Source of the DNA: Microbacterium sp. Yaish 1
Lineage (GTDB): Bacteria; Actinomycetota; Actinomycetes; Actinomycetales; Microbacteriaceae
Assembly (NCBI RefSeq): GCF_002245215.1
Contig: NZ_NPMR01000002.1
Location: 434,001 to 498,000, forward strand
Direction: 5' to 3'
DNA length: 64,000 bases
The notes under the pieces are model-generated. The model worked only from the letters and a program-made list of their open reading frames with translations, had not been told where the DNA came from and did not search any database. Position 1 is the stretch's first letter. Each line of letters starts with the position of its first letter. A program made the position numbers and the translations under genes. Shown one piece after another: positions 61,918 through 64,000 of the stretch.

Positions 61918-62751
61918 TCATTTGCTGACGCCGGCGGTCAGGCCCTCGCGGAGCGGCTTCTGCCCGAAGACGAACACCAGCACCGCGGGGATCATCGAGA
62001 GGATCACGCCGGCGAGCACGGTCGACACCGAGCCGGTCCCGAGGTTGCCCTGCAGCGTGACGAGCCCGAGGGGCAGGGTGAAGTTCTGCTCGCTGATCGT
62101 GAGGATCAGAGGCCGAAAGAACTCGTTCCAGTGATAGTTGAAGGCGAGGATGCCGACGATCGCGAGCCCGGGCGTCGCGAGGGGCAGGTAGATGCTGAAG
62201 AAGACCTTCCACGGCCCGGCCCCGTCGATCTGCGCCGCCTCTGCCAGCTCGGCCGGCAGGCCGAGGAAATACTGACGCATCAGGAACGTCCCGAAGGCGG
62301 TCGGCAGCATCGGCACGATGAGCGCGAGAAGCGTATCGGCGAGCCCCATCCCGCGGATGAGCATGAAGACCGGCACGATCGTCACCTGCATCGGCACCAT
62401 CATCGTGGCGATGATCAGGCCGAACAGGAGCTTCTTGCTGCGGAACTCGTACCTCGCGAAGACGTACCCGGCCATCGCAGCCGTCAGCATCTGCCCGGCA
62501 GCGATGAGAAGCGTCACGAGAGCGCTGTTCCAGGTGTACAGCAGGACCGGGATCTTGTCGAACACGTCGGCGAAGGCGGCGAACCCCACCGTGGCCCGCC
62601 CGGTGTCGACGTCGTTCGGCGTCAGCGCCGTGATGAGCGTCCAGATGACGGGGGCCAGGGTGAAGAAGGCGGCTATGCCGAGGAGTGCGAAGCGGCCGGC
62701 GGTCGCCAGACGCGGGCGCGCCGAACGGGCGGAGACGGTTGCGATGGACAT
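61918..62751 (-). CDS. Carbohydrate ABC transporter permease, MalG type
   Basis: 277 aa with six TM helices. The EAA loop is ELAEAAQIDGAGPWKVFFSIYLP (shown as ELAEAAQIDGAG), which docks the ATPase. It belongs to the CUT1 sugar importer family; with the next gene it forms the membrane channel. No ATP-binding subunit is encoded here, so a shared MsiK-type ATPase probably energises it. Confidence 0.93.
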   Translation of the reverse strand: MSIATVSARSARPRLATAGRFALLGIAAFFTLAPVIWTLITALTPNDVDTGRATVGFAAFADVFDKIPVLLYTWNSALVTLLIAAGQMLTAAMAGYVFARYEFRSKKLLFGLIIATMMVPMQVTIVPVFMLIRGMGLADTLLALIVPMLPTAFGTFLMRQYFLGLPAELAEAAQIDGAGPWKVFFSIYLPLATPGLAIVGILAFNYHWNEFFRPLILTISEQNFTLPLGLVTLQGNLGTGSVSTVLAGVILSMIPAVLVFVFGQKPLREGLTAGVSK

Positions 62752-62760
62752 GACGGACCT

Positions 62761-63717
62761 CTACCCGTAGAAGACGAAGCGCTTGCTGAGCTGGAACTGG
62801 ATGGCGGTGACGAGCATGATCAGCAACGTCAGGACGATGCCGATCGCCGCTGCCGCGCCGAACTCGAGCCGCTGGAAGGCCGACTCGTAGATGACCATGA
62901 CGGCGGTACGGGTCTCATCGCCGGGACCGCCGCGGGTGAGCACGTAGGGCTGGTCGAAGATCTGCAGCGCGCTGATGATCGCCATGACGGAGGCGACCAG
63001 CAGCGTGGGGCTGATCAGCGGCAGGGTGACGTGCCGGAACTGCGACCACCCGGTGGCACCGTCCAGCGACGACGCCTCGTAGACCTCCCGCGGGATCGCG
63101 GCGAGCCCGCCGATGAAGAGCAGGAACGTGAAGCCGAAGTTCTGCCAGACGTACACGAACAGCACGACGACCTTGGCCCCGATCCCCGTCGTCAACCACC
63201 CGATCTTCCCGACGCCGAGGAAGGCAAGGAGCTGATTGACGAGACCGAACTCCTGGTTGAACAAGTAGGCCATGACGAGCGACACGGAGGCGGCCGACAG
63301 CACGAGGGGGAAGAAGAGCGCGGAGCGGAAGACGGTGCGCAGCCATTCGGGCATGCGCGACTGCACCAGAATCGCCAGCAGCAGAGCGACGCCGAGCTGC
63401 AGGACCACGGCGACCGCGACGAAGCCGACGGTGTTCAGGAACGACACGCGCACGGTCGGGTTGGCCGCCAGGTCGACGAAGTTGTCGATCCCGACGAACT
63501 CTGGAGCCGAGATGATGTCCCAGCGGAAGAACGCCAGCGCGAACGAGCCCAGGATGGGCAGGAAGCTGAACAGTCCCAGCCCGATGAGTGTCGGCGCGAG
63601 GAACGTCCAGACGAGCAGTCGAGGCGGGCGGCCGCTGCGGGCTCGGCGAGCCGCTGCGGTGTCGGCGGTGACCACGGCGACCGTAGGCGGAATCGGAGCG
63701 AGAGATGAGGTGGACAT
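62761..63717 (-). CDS. Carbohydrate ABC transporter permease, MalF type
   Basis: 318 aa from ATG 63717, which overlaps the binding-protein stop (TGATG). Six to seven TM helices, and EAA loop EVYEASSLDGATGWSQF. It partners the MalG-type permease. Confidence 0.93.
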   Translation of the reverse strand: MSTSSLAPIPPTVAVVTADTAAARRARSGRPPRLLVWTFLAPTLIGLGLFSFLPILGSFALAFFRWDIISAPEFVGIDNFVDLAANPTVRVSFLNTVGFVAVAVVLQLGVALLLAILVQSRMPEWLRTVFRSALFFPLVLSAASVSLVMAYLFNQEFGLVNQLLAFLGVGKIGWLTTGIGAKVVVLFVYVWQNFGFTFLLFIGGLAAIPREVYEASSLDGATGWSQFRHVTLPLISPTLLVASVMAIISALQIFDQPYVLTRGGPGDETRTAVMVIYESAFQRLEFGAAAAIGIVLTLLIMLVTAIQFQLSKRFVFYG

Positions 63718-64000
63718 CAACGTCCCTTCAGAGCGATTTCGAGGTCACGCTGCATCGTCTCGAGTCCCCGGCGCACGCCGCCGGGACCGTTCGTGATGGT
63801 TGCGACGACGTTCTTGATGAGGGCCGACTCGACCGCCGCCTGCTGCGGCGGGGCCGGCATCGGCGCGGTATCGGGGAATCGGTCGAGAGTGTCGTAGAAC
63901 ACCTCCCAGTGCCGCGGACCGACCCCCGCCCCGTACAGCTCCGTGTTGAGCGAGCGGCGGGGCAGCGACGAGTCGGGCCGGGTGTGGGCCAGCCCCATGC
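63717..64000 (-). CDS. Sugar ABC transporter substrate-binding protein, C-terminal part (5' end outside window)
   Basis: The last 93 residues of a cell-surface solute-binding protein (CUT1 type); the start lies to the right of the window. ELYGAGVGPRHWEVFYDT and NVVATITNGPGGVRRGLETM are characteristic C-terminal strands and helices. It is the first gene of the four-gene minus-strand import/cleavage unit. Confidence 0.85.
   Translation of the reverse strand, partial: MGLAHTRPDSSLPRRSLNTELYGAGVGPRHWEVFYDTLDRFPDTAPMPAPPQQAAVESALIKNVVATITNGPGGVRRGLETMQRDLEIALKGR

Noticed and set aside
61666..63708. A 680-codon plus-strand open frame opposite the ABC permeases
   Set aside because: The translation is dominated by Asp, Glu, Arg, His and Gln with no fold; it mirrors the real permease genes on the minus strand.

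Overview
The window looks like a chromosomal segment of a high-GC actinobacterium, most likely family Microbacteriaceae and probably Microbacterium or a close relative. The reasons are the GC-rich sequence, frequent GTG starts, dense ATGA-coupled operons, and actinobacterial families such as DUF2469, DUF3515, DUF3060, DUF4349 and a DivIVA-motif protein. The gene order rpsB-tsf-pyrH-frr-cdsA and rpsP-khpA-rimM-trmD also fits. This is inference from gene content; no 16S gene is present.

Layout. 1-5.7 kb: the end of glgB, a thioredoxin/TPR protein, a fused membrane/lipoprotein, an AI-2E-type permease and a hydrolase. 5.7-11.4 kb: a secreted transglycosylase-like protein, then (minus strand) rpsB, tsf, pyrH, frr, cdsA and a four-motif DivIVA protein. 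11.4-20.6 kb: an M23 protein, a DUF3060 lipoprotein, xerC-dprA-comM-yraN, DUF2469, rnhB, lepB, rplS and map. 20.6-33.2 kb: trmD-rimM-khpA-rpsP, ffh, lipBA, ftsY and smc. 33.3-35.0 kb: a small, highly structured plus-strand transcription unit (37-aa peptide, 83-aa protein, tandem-GNAT protein). 35-42.8 kb: mutM, rnc, rpmF, DUF177, coaD, recG, rsmD, thiL and DUF3515. 42.9-49.4 kb: ddl, gpsA, plsC, murA, then leuCD preceded by a leader peptide. 49.4-53.2 kb: TerC, an ECF sigma factor with a DUF4349 partner, tRNA-Glu(CTC) and a metallo-beta-lactamase-fold protein.

53.2-64 kb is the metabolic/accessory end. HPr, a fructose EIIABC, 1-phosphofructokinase and a DeoR-type regulator form a fructose PTS unit with a readable promoter and three phased operator-like repeats. 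It is followed by an uncharacterised Fe(II)/2-oxoglutarate-oxygenase-like gene with an iron-box-like site, a solitary DUF262/DUF1524 (GmrSD/SspE-like) gene, and a GH32 beta-fructosidase with an ABC sugar importer whose binding protein runs off the window. External fructans or sucrose could be imported and cleaved, with the released fructose entering glycolysis by the PTS.

Most of the window is conserved housekeeping. The most unusual pieces are the 16-aa Leu leader of leuCD (apparently leaderless), the promoter-sORF-hairpin unit at 33.3 kb, the iron-box/oxygenase-like gene, the DUF262 protein with a degraded nuclease motif, and a 101-bp same-strand overlap of gpsA and ddl. No CRISPR array, insertion sequence, prophage or rRNA gene was seen, and no gene-free stretch exceeds 300 bp.
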